Positions 1 to 11,515 of a stretch of DNA of 64,000 nt are shown here, in pieces; position 1 is the first letter of the stretch; every line of letters starts with the position of its first letter. The stretch is from NCBI GenBank assembly GCA_946807835.1, contig OX327683.1, forward strand, positions 4,283,001 through 4,347,000. Reading direction: 5' to 3'. Source of the stretch: Ailanthus altissimus. Its lineage: Eukaryota; Streptophyta; Magnoliopsida; Sapindales; Simaroubaceae. A model generated the notes under the pieces. The model searched no databases. It was not told the origin of the DNA and saw only the letters and a program-made list of their open reading frames with translations. The translations under genes were made by a program, and so were the position numbers.

Positions 1-199
1 TTTTGTAAATGTGGTTAGGAATATGTTTATGTTATGTCAAAGTATATTTTGATATGAAATGTGAAGATATGTATTTAAGAATGTGAGCATGGACATACAT
101 GACAGACATGTGTTTTTGAAAGTGAGCTTTCAAAGTGAAATGTGTTTAACAAAGAGAGCTTTTGAAGTGTAATATGTCCATGAGAAATATTTTGTGTTT

Positions 200-2135
200 T
201 GAGGGTACTTGAACTCACTGTTGACTTAGTATGCATTTTATGTGATTTGTGGAGCCTTTATGTGTGGCCTTTCCTTCGGGATTGGTATATGTTATGTGTT
301 TTGTATGTAGGGAGGATCCTATGGGTACCTAAAGAAAGAGTGAGTCATTACATTCGTGTGGTGGCGTATTGGTGCATGTGAAAGGACTCACCGATGATCA
401 GGGTGAGGGTTTGGCTTTTACCTTCGGGCATGAGCATTATATATGTGTGATTTAAAAACCTTACTTGTACTATTCCTCTCATACGGTATGTCACCTACGA
501 GTGACATTTGGCTCATTATGTGATATGTGATATGTAAGTCCTACTAAGTAATAGTTGAGTGATGGTATTCCTATTATATGTTTTGAAACAATGTGTAAGC
601 GCTTACATGATATATGATTTGATAAGATTATGATTTTGATTGATCACAGCATATCATACATATGCATTGTGTACATATATGTATTTATATTTGATATATG
701 AAAAACTAGTATGCTTACTGAGTTTTATACTCATTATAGTTTATGGTGATTTCAGGTAAATAAGGTACATGTGTGCTTAGCGAATTTGGCAAGGCTTCTG
801 CTGTTCCTTGGGTTCCCTAAGTTACTAGGTTACCGAGTGTTTCATTTGGGGACATGTGGGATATGATATTTGATTTGTCCCTATTGAATAAATACTTATG
901 TATTATTTCATTGTGTGTGGATTGGATTTGGTTTAAGTTTTATAAAGTGTGGTGATTGGATGATTTTAAGTAAGAATTTGCAATGAATATATTATGGGCT
1001 CCCGGTAACAAAGTTGCTACTGGTGACGTAGTAGAGTGTTAATCTCTGAGAAAACTCTGCGTATCTCCGGTTTAATAATTGTCCCAGTCATAATTCAATT
1101 GTTATAATTCTGAAAGAAATTGAAATAAATGTTTAAATATTGTCAAGAGAAGTTTATATTTATATGTTAGGTTATGGGTTGATTTTAGTGTTGAACTTAC
1201 TAGCAACTTGCTAAGGATTCCTGTGTTGAATGAAAGTTAAAACTTTTGTGTAATATTATTTATGAGTGCACATACAGTGAATGAATGTAAGTGATGTTGT
1301 GTGTCGGATCTTTTGGGTCTGAGGCTTGACATGTTTCGTATGTAGGGAGGATCTTATTGGTACCTAAAGGAAGAGTGAGTCATCACATTCATGTAGTGGC
1401 GTATTGTGCATGTGAGAGGAAACACCGATGATCAGGGTGAGGGTTTGGCTCTTACCTTCAGGCATGAGTGTTATATGTGTGTAATTTAAACCTCACTTAT
1501 GCTATTCCTCAAATACAGTATATCATCGATGGGTGACATTTGGCTCATTATGTGATATGTGATATAAAAGTCCTACTAAGTAGTAGTTGGGTAATGATAT
1601 TCCTATTATATGTTTTGAAAGAATGTGTAAGCACTTACTTAATATGTGATTTGATAAGATTATGATTCTAACGGCATATCATACATATGCATTGTGTATA
1701 TATATGTATTTGTATTTTGATATATGAAAAATTAGTATACTTACTTAGTTTTATACTCATTATTGTTTATAGTGATTTCATGTAAATAAGGTACATATAG
1801 CTTAGCGAATTTGGCAAGACTTCTGTTGTCCCTTGGGTTCTTTAAGTTACGAGGTTGCTAAGTGTTTCATTTATGGACACATAGTTTAAGATATTTGATT
1901 TGTCCCTATTGAATAAATACTTATGTGTTATTTTATTAGGTGTGGTTGTATTTAGTTTATGTTTCACCAAGTATAGTCCTGGGTTGATTTTGTATTGAAC
2001 CTACTAGCAACTTGATAAGGATTTCTATGTTGAATTTAAGTTTGAAATTTTATGCAATATTAATTATGAGTGCACATTATTGAATGAGTGTAAGTTATGT
2101 CATATTTCAGATCTTTTGAGTCTGAGACGTGATAC
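200..2135 (+). repeat. Tandem duplication of a Gypsy-like non-coding block
   Basis: Two diverged copies of a block of about 0.8-1 kb lie head to tail. The stretch from about 303 (GTATGTAGGGAGGATC) to 930 recurs from 1338 to 1950, and the stretch starting near 1173 (GGTTGATTTT...) recurs at about 1982. Copy 1 carries roughly 225 extra bases (about 935-1160). Both copies contain a T-A-C-T-G-A-G-T-type stretch (about 714 and 1741) like those I associate with Ty3/Gypsy untranslated regions in plants, but no gag or pol reading frame is present. The Gypsy label is inference; the duplication is seen directly. Confidence 0.6.
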
Positions 2136-2160
2136 TTTATTAGAATTCGATTTAACCTTT

Positions 2161-2790
2161 GAGACATTATGCAATCTCACTCTTGACCAAATACATGATA
2201 TATCAATTTGTAAGATATAGTTTACCTAGTCATGCGCCAAACTTAAATAGATAAGCAACCAAGATAAGAGAAATCAATAAAAAAGAAGATGTTCAAACCT
2301 AACTCAAGTTCCTCGTCCGTTCCTTGATTGAAAAATGCAAAGGAAGTTGAGTTTGAATGGAACTCTCTTGCATGCTTGAACTTGGGCTCTTCTTTCCTTA
2401 AATGGCATTTTGGTAATTTTGCTCAATAGACTTGTTTTCTAGGTTTGAGAGTCTTCAGGCCTTGTCAGTTCCCCCGTCACTCTTTTGTTAGTTTCAGTCT
2501 TTGGGCTTAATAGATGAGTCCAGTCTTTTTATAAGTGAAACTTTAATTGAAATTTTCATTTCTTAAGATTTTATCAAATATGAACCCAACATCATTCAGT
2601 AATTATTTAATATATCAATTTGAGATAAAAAAAAAAATTGAATCGAGAATTTACTAATTTATCTTTAGTGAAATTCCTATATAAATCACTTTTTCTTCTA
2701 ATAATTTCATATTTTATCATTTATCTATTTCTTACTATCATGTTTTTTCCCTCTTAAAATTTGATAAAATTACATCTAAAAAAGCCATTA
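2161..2790. other. Intergenic, no recognised feature
   Basis: Moderately AT-rich sequence without a convincing reading frame, RNA gene or repeat boundary. The left half could still be decayed continuation of the repeat block to its left. Confidence 0.4.
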
Positions 2791-2807
2791 ATTGATAGCT
2801 ATTATAA

Positions 2808-2992
2808 GTTTGTTAGAAAAATGTGATAATTAATTAATCATCGATTTTATTAAAAGATAAATTAGTAAATACTTCTTAAAAAACTTTTAAAATTTTTTTT
2901 TACCACATCCTACAGTGTGAGAAGCTTTTTGAAGCTTGTTAGAAAAATGTGATAATAAATTAATCATCGATTTTATTAAAATATGCTTATTA
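2808..2992 (+). repeat. 54-bp direct duplication
   Basis: About 54 bases beginning GTTTGTTAGAAAAATGTGAT at 2808 recur almost unchanged at 2938 (GCTTGTTAGAAAAATGTGAT), about 130 bp apart. Both run through ATTAATCATCGATTTTATTA. No coding content. Confidence 0.7.
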
Positions 2993-3134
2993 CTTGTCAA
3001 GTGCCAAGATTTGGGATTTGACTCTAAGGGAAGGTAGGGAGTAAAACTTCTTTAGGCTTTGGCCTACCCCCTACCTTTTAAAATATATATATTTATATTT
3101 TTCTAATACATAATTTATTACTTTTTGAAGTGCT

Positions 3135-3430
3135 AATATTACTTCATAGGGCCATTGATACTACTAATTAAAGAATTATCCGAACAAGATACTTCAAAAT
3201 TAATTAAAGAATTATTAAGACAAAATATTATATTTACAACTAACAAAACACGTACCTTATAAAAAAAAAAAAAAGAGGACCATTGATATTACCAATCAAA
3301 AAATTATCAGAATAATATACTTTTTAAAATATTAATATTACTTTAGAGGATCATTGATATTACCAATTACAGAATTAACAGAATAAAATATTATATTTAC
3401 AACTAATAAATCACATATCTTACCAAAAAA
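3135..3430 (+). repeat. Diverged AT-rich tandem repeat, about three copies
   Basis: The phrase CATTGATATTACCAAT (with small variants) occurs at about 3152, 3280 and 3351. Each copy is followed by an AGAATTA-type stretch, and two by AAAATATTATATTTACAACTAA. This is a local duplication series in AT-rich intergenic DNA. Confidence 0.6.
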
Positions 3431-3439
3431 AAAATAATA

Positions 3440-4675
3440 AAAAAAAATACAAATTTTATAAAAGAGAAAAAAAAAAAGAAATCCTTTTAAAAAAATGGAA
3501 GCATTAAATTTATAATAACTCATGTTCGAACACATTTCTTAGAAAAGTATATTGTATGAAATGGAAACTCGAATCTTATAAAAAAAAAAAAGAGAAAAAG
3601 AAACTAGAAGAATATAGACCCACATGGAGAAAAGAGTAGACCTTTTAAAAAATAAAAAATTATTTTAACTTCAAATTTAAAAAAGATACATGACCACTAA
3701 ACCAAGCCATGTGCAATCCATATTTTACTATTGCAAAATCTTTCATCAAAGTCTTTGAAAAATAATATATGCTAATAGTTTTTGACAAGTGGGAGGCTTC
3801 CACCTGATTAGATCATCGACTTAGACATATTTATAATTTATGATGCGGAATTAGCGGTGCCGGCATATGATTTGCCTCATAATGTGAACCCCTACTGTGA
3901 AAGTCGATGAAGAATGAGACAATTATAACAGCCAATAAGCCCCAATATATTAAAAGGTAGTTAATTAGTAAGAAGTGTAAACTTTTATGTGGTGAAGGAT
4001 ATTTTTAATTTAAAATTTTTAATCTTAATTTTGAATTATAAATTTAGAATATATCATTAAGTTATATCATTAGATTATATAAGATTCATGACTGTAAAAA
4101 TTAATACAAAAATTTAAGTAAAAATTTAAATTAAAATGACCCTCTTTTTTATTATATAAATATTTTTAAAATACTTTAAAAAAAAAAAAATAGGCGAGAG
4201 TGAAAAACCTCATTCACTAAATACTCAATTTCTTATTTTAACTCTTACCTGAATTTGAATTACCGCATATGCAATGCACTTTGATGCCCAATAAACTACA
4301 TCTTGGAAGCAAATATTATTAAAATACTTAGTATGTGAAGAAGTTTGTTAAATGAGATGATTATATATCACTAATTTAGTGGATTATATAATTTATTATA
4401 TAATGAGTAATATTGTCATATATTATTGTATAATAAATTTAATATTTTTTATAATTTTTACATAATTTATAATATATTATAAAATTCTATCACATGTTCA
4501 AAAATTCATTATATAATGAGTTAGGTAACTCACTAGACCATTTTTCATATATCATTAATACTTATAATATATATATATATATATTTTTGCTTCTTGTATT
4601 TTAGGAGAAAATAATGGTGCAGCGGCTTCTTTAATTAATATTATCTTCTTCTTTTTTCTCCATTTGATCATATTT
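3440..4675. other. AT-rich intergenic DNA
   Basis: Poly-A/T runs, a short TA microsatellite near 4566-4584 and imperfect palindromic TATAAT stretches around 4380-4520. No gene or bounded mobile element was recognised. Confidence 0.4.
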
Positions 4676-4692
4676 AAGAGTAGTTATGTGTG
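4676..4692 (+). repeat. SINE target-site duplication, left copy
   Basis: AAGAGTAGTTATGTGTG, identical to the right copy at 4830-4846. The match covers 17 of 17 bases, consistent with a fairly recent insertion. Confidence 0.92.
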
Positions 4693-4829
4693 GAGCATGA
4701 GGGCTCAGCCTAGTTGGCTGAGCACCTCCAAGTCTCACATTTCCACCTGGGTTCGAATCCCCCCTCCCCCCCAGGTGGTGCGGAAAAAAGAATATGTGTT
4801 GTAATCCCTCCCTTCAAAAAAAAAAAAAA
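4693..4829 (+). mobile_element. tRNA-derived SINE
   Basis: A short element with a tRNA-like head (GAGCATGAGGGCTCAGCC), a pol III A-box-like stretch CAGCCTAGTTGG (4705-4716), a perfect B box GGTTCGAATCC (4750-4760), a CCCCTCCCCCCC tract and a 3' poly-A tail ending at about 4829. It is bracketed by a perfect 17-bp direct repeat, AAGAGTAGTTATGTGTG, at 4676-4692 and 4830-4846. Box spacing, A-tail and a long target-site duplication together identify a SINE retroposed by LINE machinery. It is not a functional tRNA, since no acceptor-stem pairing or complete cloverleaf is evident. Confidence 0.93.
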
Positions 4830-4846
4830 AAGAGTAGTTATGTGTG
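4830..4846 (+). repeat. SINE target-site duplication, right copy
   Basis: AAGAGTAGTTATGTGTG directly after the SINE poly-A tail, matching 4676-4692. Confidence 0.92.
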
Positions 4847-5264
4847 AAAGAAAATTAAATAATGAAAATTTTCTTGATATAATATTAATAAATAAATAAA
4901 AATTGACAGATTAAACTTCTGTCTCAACTCTTTGATTATGCTTAATCTCAATTGCAATAGATTTTTTTTAAAAAAATATTAATATATTAATGATAATTCT
5001 AAAGCCTTGGCCAATTTGTCTAATTTTTTTATACCTCTTACATGTTACTAGTTGTTTCATAAAATGTGCAAATAAATTAATGAAATCAAACCATCAAACA
5101 TCGGTGAGTTTCCAGGAGGAATCGGCTATGAATAACTAAGCAATATTCTCCATTTTATTTCCCTATTCATGAACCGTAAAGAAGAAAAAAAGAGAACAGA
5201 AAAAACTAACAGCAGTAGAAAGAGATAATTAAAGAGAAGTACGGAGGTTAAAGACTATCTCCAC
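4847..5264. other. Flank between SINE and truncated Copia element
   Basis: AT-rich sequence. The missing 3' LTR of the Copia element to the right would be expected here. I looked for the terminal sequence of its other LTR (TGTTACGCC...) and for DC1-like codons belonging to the gene on the far side of the element, and found neither. Confidence 0.4.
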
Positions 5265-5820
5265 GAGCATGCTTTAACACTGTGTGAGATTAATGAAGAT
5301 GGTGTTTGAACACTTGGCGCAAACCCTTTAATCAACATATTTGTGAGATTTTTGACAGTTTTAATTTTTTAAAATAATTTTTTTTTTTATTAATGATCTC
5401 TCACACAAAATAATATTGAACATCAATATTTTTCGTTCAAATATAGTATACTGGATTTTTTACTAAATGAATAGCACTTTGACTATCAGAATAAATATGA
5501 ATTTTTTTTTGACCAATTTTCAACTCATCCAGCAATCCCTGTAATCAAATAGCTTCCTTCACAGCCTCTGTAACTGTCATATACTCTGCCTCTGTAGTAG
5601 ACAAAGCAACTATAGACTGTAAAGTAGACTTTCAATTCACAGATGCTCTCGCAAGAGTAAACACATAATCGGTTGTTGACCGACGTTTATCCAAATCACC
5701 AGCATAATCAAAATCAACATAACCGACAACACATTGATCACATGTATCATCTCTCTCAAAGACTAACCAACATCTACGGTTTTCAATAAATACCGTAGAA
5801 TCCATTTCACAACTTACCAA
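5265..5820 (-). pseudogene. Copia RNase H region and pol end
   Basis: RNase H removes the RNA strand during reverse transcription. Visible motifs are G-Y-V-D-F-D-Y-A-G-D (about 5695-5730), S-T-T-E-A-E-Y (about 5575-5600) and S-D-S-Q-S-A (about 5470-5495). A typical pol tail M-L-I-K-G follows near 5320-5335. The frame is broken between these pieces. The element stops shortly after and the LTR expected next is absent. Confidence 0.8.
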
Positions 5821-6740
5821 TGTCCTTTACCAGAATCATGCATGTATCTGCTCACTACTCCAACTGCATGTGAAATGTCATGTCTCATACACACCATAGC
5901 ATACATTAGGCTACCAACTGCATTAGCATATAGAACTCGAGACATATACTCTCGTTCCTCATCTGAACTAGGAGATAAAGATGCATTAATCTTCATATGA
6001 GCAGCAAGTGGGGTACTTATAGGTTTTGATTCCTCTGAAATGCCAAAATGTTGTAATACCTTCTTCAGATATTGCTTCTGAGTCAAACAAATTTTGCCTA
6101 CTTTTCTGTCCCTGCTAATCTCCATGCTTAGTATCTTTCTAACTTCACCTAAATCTTTCATCTCAAACTCTATATTCAACTGAATCTTCAATTTTTCAAT
6201 TTCTTGGATATTCATTGAAACTATCAACATGTCATCGACATACAAGAGTAGATAAATGAAAGAACCATCATGTAGCCTCTGAAAATACACACAATGGTCA
6301 AATTTGCTTCTTGTGTACCTCTGACCCATCATAAACTGATCAAATCGCTTATACTACTGCCTCGGTGATTGTTTCAAACCTTAAAGCAATTTTTTCAGTT
6401 TGCAAACCAATTTTTCCTTACCAGCAACTTTGAATCCCTCTAGTTGAGTCATATAGATTTCCTCTTCCAAGTCACCATGTAAAAAAGCAGTTTTTACATC
6501 GAGTTGAACTAGTTCCATATTTAACTGAGCTACCAAGGCCAATAAAATTCTAATGGAAGAATGTTTCACAACTGGAGAAAATACCTCATTGTAGTCAATT
6601 CCTTCCCTCTGTGCATAACCTTTAGCCACCAACCTTGCCTTGTAGCGAACATCTTTCTTATCAGGAAATCCATCTGTCTTTGCATATACCCATTTGCACC
6701 CAATTGCCTTCTCACCCTTTAGTAGTTGAACTAGCTCCTA
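5814..6740 (-). pseudogene. Copia reverse transcriptase region
   Basis: RT copies element RNA. Landmarks in order are A-R-L-V-A-K-G-Y-A-Q (about 6610-6640), the Q-L-D-V-K-T-A-F-L-H-G motif holding the first catalytic Asp (about 6475-6505) and Y-V-D-D-M with the catalytic Asp pair (about 6232-6246). The usual L-K-Q-S-P-R-Q stretch between them is interrupted by two in-frame stops at 6330-6380. All catalytic residues are still visible, but the frame is not continuous. Confidence 0.9.
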
Positions 6741-6944
6741 AGTTTCATTCTTCTGAGGAGACTGTATCTCTTCCTTCATAGCTGTCTTCCACTGATCATC
6801 TTCAGAATAGCTGACTGCCTCTCTATAAGTGGAAGGAATATCATCATCTACAACTGAAAGTGCATAGGCCACCATATCAACAAATCGAGCAGGTCTCCAA
6901 ATCTCACGTCTTGGCCTATTTATCGCAATAGTTTCTTGTTTCTG

Positions 6945-8039
6945 TTAAGGTTCATGAGTAGAACCTTCTTCATCATCTCCTAAAACCACATCTTTCACAA
7001 GAGTACCATTATCTGTCTCTACAGATCTAACTGGGTTCAATGTAGTTGTTTCCAACTCCACCTGCTGCTGAGTACGCTCCACCTGTTGCGGAGTATTATT
7101 CACTGTTGTCTGGTTTTTTGATTTCTTCAACATAGAAGACTCATCAAATATTACATCTCTACTCAATACAATCTTCCTCGAACTTGAACACCAAAGACGA
7201 TATCCTTTCACTTCTGAAGAAAATTCCAAGAACATTGCTTTCTTGGCTCTGGAATCCAGCTTCGATTCTTTCACATGATAATATGCAATGGAACCAAATA
7301 CATGTAAAGAATCATAATTAGAAACAGGTTTTCCAGACCAAACCTCCAATGGAGTTCTATCACCAATAGCAGCTGACGGTAGACGATTAATGAGATGACA
7401 CGCATAAATCACAGCCTCAGCCCAAAACTCTTTACTCAATCCTGCATTGGACAACATACACCAAACTTTCTCCAATAATGTCCGGTTCATGCGTTCTGCC
7501 ACCCCATTCTGCTGCGGTGTACCTCTCACAGTAAAATGACGTACAATACCCTCATCTTGACACAATTTCAAGAACTGATCACTGCAATACTCACCACCAT
7601 TGTCTGTTCTGAGATGCTTGATTTTTCTGCCTGTTTATGTCTCAACCATCTTTTTCTATTTAAGGAAAGCACTAAGTACATCATCTTTAGATTTCAAAAT
7701 GTACACCCAAGTTCTTCTGGAAAAGTCATCAACAAAAATAACATAGTAGCGCAAACCTCCCATAGATGTAGTCTGAGAAGGTATCCATATATCTGAGTGA
7801 ACATAATCAAGAATACCCTCGGTATTATGAATAGCGGTGCCAAACTTCACTCTCTTCTGCTTTCCCAGAATACAATGCTCACAAAAGTCTAGCTTGCAAG
7901 TCTTCTCACATTTCAATAAGCCTCTTTTCACTAAACTGAATAAGGCTTTCTCACCTGCATGCCCCAACCGCATACGCCATAATCTAGTGATCTCTGAATC
8001 TGTATCATTATCAGAAACCATGGCCGCTGATCCAATCAC
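6945..8039 (-). pseudogene. Copia integrase region
   Basis: Integrase inserts the cDNA copy. The GAG_pre-integrase zinc-binding part (L-G-H...C-E-H-C) is at about 7860-7980. The core has D in H-S-D-I-W (about 7805), the second D in L-R-T-D-N-G-G-E-Y (about 7590-7615) and E in Q-N-G-V-A-E-R (about 7500). Two in-frame stops lie between 7610 and 7640, just before the T-D-N-G-G motif, and another at 6942-6944 closes the C-terminal part. Confidence 0.88.
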
Positions 8040-8542
8040 TGTACTACCATTGTAGTAATCAAGTTGTTCCTCCTAGTGCCTTTCAATGTCACAAGAGCGC
8101 CTAAAGTAACCCTCAGAATTCCATCTCGTATAGATACAGTACAGCCTTTAGATTCTAAGGCTCCCAAAGAGATGAGATTCTTCTTCAACTTCGATATATA
8201 CCGAACTTCTGTCAGAACTCTAGTTGATCCATCATTATTTTTCAACCAGATTGAACCTATCCCAGCAGTATGACAACTATCATTATTGCCCATATACACA
8301 ACTCCACCATTAATCTCTTCAAAGTTAAAGAACCATTCTCGATGTGGACACATATGATAAGTACAACTCAAATCCATAATCCATTCGTCAGAAAGAGACG
8401 TGGATGAATGACCACTTAAACAAAAATCTGACAAACTATCATTGCTTACGCTCTCAACAACACATACATCAGAAATAGACATATCTTTTTCAACTTCGGA
8501 CAATCTTTCTTCCAATGCCTTTTCTCCCGACAAAAGGCACAC
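8036..8542 (-). pseudogene. Copia protease region
   Basis: This carries the pepsin-like aspartic protease section of pol. The usual W-x-x-D-S-G-C-x-x-H-M-C-P signature appears as W-I-M-D-L-S-C-T-Y-H-M-C-P, so the catalytic D-S-G triplet is broken to D-L-S. Downstream V-Y-M-G-N-N and the L-I-S-L-G motif are conserved family landmarks. A one-base frameshift near 8060 separates it from the integrase section. Confidence 0.85.
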
Positions 8543-9255
8543 TCATCTTTTTCTACTCTACCCCTTGACTTAGATTTTCTCCTTTTTTCTGGTTTTCTAC
8601 TTTGGCTACGCCCTCTCACTGTCAATGCTTCTACTGACTCATCTCTATGTTCTCTTTGATCCTTTCTACAGATTTCATAGTTTGTCAAAGAATAACAAAA
8701 TTCTTCAAATGACAATTTATCCTTTCTATGAATGAGAGTAATACATAAATGATCTAATTCATCCGGAAGAGAACCAATCAACAGCATAGCCTTTATTTCA
8801 TCTTTGAAGGTTTCCTCTAAATTTAATAAATTAGCAATTAACTTATTAAATTCATCAATATGAGAACTGATACTCGTACCTTGTCTCAACTGAAGACGAA
8901 ACAATCTCTTCAATAGATACAGCCAGTTCTCATTACTTTTCTTCATATATTTGTTCTCTAGGGCCTTCCACAATGCATTGGCAGACTTTTCTCTGATGAA
9001 CGGATACTTTTGCTCTCTACACAGACAATAACGAATCAACCCACAAGCTTTTATATTAAGCTTGTTCCAGTCTATCTCCTTGATATCTTCTGGTTTTGTT
9101 TCTTCTAGAACTATATCCAAGTCTTGCTGACACAATCCATCCAACACCTCACTCTGCCATAAGCCGAAATTATTCCGGCCATCAAATTTTTCCATATCTA
9201 TTTTTGCACTAGACACTGTCACTGTTCTCATCGATGTAGATGATGATGATGCCAT
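8446..9255 (-). pseudogene. Copia gag (UBN2-type) with zinc knuckle
   Basis: The capsid/nucleocapsid-like Gag packages element RNA. From the ATG at 9255 the frame starts MASSSS, then shows a gag_UBN2-like helical region (F-D-G-R-N-N-F-G-L-W near residue 25, E-F-N-K-L near 136), a basic stretch, and a CX2CX4HX4C zinc knuckle (C-A-F-C...H...C) near residues 242-255. The residue before the His is Arg instead of the usual Gly. The frame then leaves the pol frame: protease continues in another frame by a one-base shift near 8490. Copia elements normally encode gag-pol as one frame, so this is decay. Confidence 0.85.
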
Positions 9256-9409
9256 AGCTACCTCGCACAAATAAGCTTGATACATAATATCACAAATAAC
9301 CAAGCTCCACCAAATAATTATATCCAACAACCAGCAATTCAAAATTCACCAATCCAGAATAGTAGTAAGTGCTCAATAGAAAATAGCCACTCACTGTCCT
9401 AAACCCGGG

Positions 9410-9421
9410 GCTCTGATACCA
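9410..9421 (-). promoter_or_regulatory. Primer-binding site, initiator tRNA-Met
   Basis: The minus strand reads TGGTATCAGAGC, the standard complement of the 3' end of plant initiator tRNA-Met used to prime Copia reverse transcription. It sits two bases inside the LTR end. Confidence 0.93.
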
Positions 9422-9423
9422 CT

Positions 9424-9982
9424 TGTTACGCCAAGAAGCGTTCAAACAACAATTAGCACTATTACCAATTGTTATGCGGACAATCAATAATGCTAGCTAT
9501 ACCACAACGAGGCAACCAAACATCCAACAATATGCAAAAAAGGAAAGAACACCAAGTTTAACGAGGTTCGGTAATGTTACCTACGTCCTCGGGCGCCGCT
9601 AGAACAAATCCACTATCTTCAAGAGAAGTTACAAAGTTTTTGAGCCACAATACAAATTTTTAAACTATTGGGTTAAACTGCAAATACCTAAATAGTAGGG
9701 CTAATACTGTAATTCCTAAACAATAGGGTATTACTACAAATGCCCAAAAATAAAAGGAAAAATAGAATTCTTACAACTTTCAAGGGTTTAAATATAAAAC
9801 CCTTGAATTATGAGGTTCTCTTAAAGAGATCCTACAAATAGAGGGGAAGAAGAAAAATATTCCAAAGGTACACTTAATCTCAAGGAGGGCCTTGCCTTAT
9901 ATAAGCCTAACCAAAACACTTTCATGTCATCTCCCACCAATATGGGATTGGCTCAATTTAACATATAAACCAATTTTTAACA
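9424..9982 (-). repeat. 5' LTR of Copia element 1
   Basis: 559 bp with terminal TGTTA...TAACA on the minus strand. It contains a TATA box (CTTATATAAGG) and the plant-Copia U5 motif ACCTACGTCC/CGAGGTTCGG read in reverse. The inner edge lies two bases from the primer-binding site. The outer edge lies directly against DC1 coding sequence. Confidence 0.85.
9895..9906 (-). promoter_or_regulatory. LTR TATA box
   Basis: The minus strand reads CTTATATAAGG inside the LTR, about 85 bp from its U3 end at 9982, as expected for a Copia promoter. The position is compatible with the LTR layout; activity is unknown. Confidence 0.6.
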
Positions 9983-11515
9983 AATTGTGAGATTTTATGT
10001 CATGGCTGTGGCGACCCGTATCCGGATGAACCCTACCATTGCAGCAACTGTGGGTTTTATCCCAAGAGATGCTTTGCTTGTAAAACAGAACCCTCTGGTA
10101 GTTTCTACATTTGCAAGCTTTGCTGGCCCGAATCTCCTCTTTTCCATAAATCCTGTGCTGATTTACCACAACATATTCAGATCACTTATCGCCCACATTG
10201 CTCTTTGCACTTCGAAGAAGTATCTACTGACGATTCGAATGCCATAGATTGCGATTTCTAAAACCAAGCGCACGAGTACTATAAGTTCTGCTGTGACGTG
10301 TGCGATTTCCAAATTGGCTTTGGATGCGCAGCTATGCTCCTCGAATACCATGAAGGTCAAGAACACGTCGAACATTTCAGTCACCAACATCCCTTGACCC
10401 TCTTGGAGGTGGGTGATTTGAAATGCCAATTGTGCTGCGAGAGCGTCAATGGTCCGAGCTACGGCTGTGTCCCATGTGAGTTTTATATCCATGATTCATG
10501 TCGTGAATGGCCACAAGAGATCGCACATCCTTTTCATCCGCGCCATTGTTTGACACTCGAAGTTGATTCTGGGGCCACGTATCAGTGTGATGCCTGTTAC
10601 TTTGGGATTAAAGGCTCCAGATACAGATTTAAGTACTTGTATTGTCGCTTTAGCTTGCATCCTGAGTGTACAACTTTCAAGCCAAATATAGAGTACAAAG
10701 GTCATAAGCATCTTCTTACTCCAATAGAGAATATGTACTACAACAAAAAATGTGAGGCTTGCGGTTTTAAAATTGAGGGTGCTTTTTTTCTGCGATGTGT
10801 AGAGTGTCGCCTTGATTTTCATGTCCAATGTGGCTCTCTCTCTCTACCATTAATTACTCTGAACAAACAACACGAGCATCCACTCACGCTCACAATTGAA
10901 ACACTTGTCGATCATGATTCTGATTTACTTTGCTATAGCGCCTGTAACAACGAAAGAAATACAGAGGGTCCTTGTTATTATTGTACTGAATGTAAGTACT
11001 TTGTTCATGTGCGATGTGCAATCACTGAGGTGCAAGTTGAAGAAAGAGGGACGTTGAGACATTTCAGCCATGAGCATTTCTTGCTGCTCCTTGAAGATAA
11101 GAGGTACGATAAAATTATTTGCTATGCATGTGAGAAAAATATCAACGGAAACCAAGTATATAGTTGTGATCCCTGCAAATTTTATCTTCACAAGTCTTGT
11201 ATTGAGCTTCCCAGAAAGCTATATCATCGCTCCCACCAACATTATCTCACTCTTCAGGATTCTTCAATTTCAAAAAAACTTACATGCGATACTTATGATA
11301 AGTGTTTGGCTGGCTTCACATATCATTGTGATATTTGCAATTTCAATCTAGACCTTGATTGTGCTTCAGTACACCCTTCCATAAATCTCTTAGCCTACAA
11401 TGATGAGTTCAAGCACCACGAAGGTCGAGCGAAAATTGGACATTTTAGTCACCAACATCCTTTGATTACATTAGAGGTGAGTAATGATGTGAGTTGCAAG
11501 TTATGCTATAAAAAT
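9983..11515 (+). pseudogene. Multi-DC1 domain protein, 5' part of broken gene
   Basis: DC1 (divergent C1) proteins are plant-specific Cys/His-rich zinc-binding proteins, often tied to stress or hormone signalling, usually encoded by one long exon. The frame is open from the Copia LTR edge (C-H-G-C-G-D-P-Y-P-D at 9998) through repeated H-x-H-P-L...C-x2-C...C-x2-C...H-x2-C modules. An in-frame TAA at 10259-10261 falls after A-I-D-C-D-F. Beyond it the frame is open to the insertion point at 11515, covering about six DC1 modules. The start codon and first modules are missing, removed or separated by the Copia element at 5265-9982. The frame resumes after the second Copia insertion at 15212. Confidence 0.9.

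Larger units (their letters stand above)
5265..9982 (-). mobile_element. Decayed Ty1/Copia (Tnt1-like) retrotransposon, 3' truncated
   Basis: Reading the minus strand, the order is 5' LTR (9424-9982), tRNA-iMet primer-binding site, gag, protease, integrase, reverse transcriptase and RNase H. That gene order defines Ty1/Copia. The pol end is recognisable to about 5265. No 3' LTR follows, so the element has lost its 3' terminus. Several frameshifts and stops make it non-coding: gag-to-protease near 8490, protease-to-integrase near 8060, stops near 7637 and 7613, 6942-6944, and two stops between 6330 and 6380. Its 5' LTR edge abuts the DC1 reading frame at 9983, so the element cuts off the upstream part of that gene. 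Confidence 0.93.

Noticed and set aside
4693..4765. Functional tRNA gene
   Set aside because: A and B boxes are present, but there is no acceptor-stem pairing or cloverleaf. The A-tail and TSD show a SINE.
10163..11191. Minus-strand reading frames across the DC1 exon
   Set aside because: They mirror the conserved Cys/His coding pattern of the plus strand and have no recognisable product of their own.
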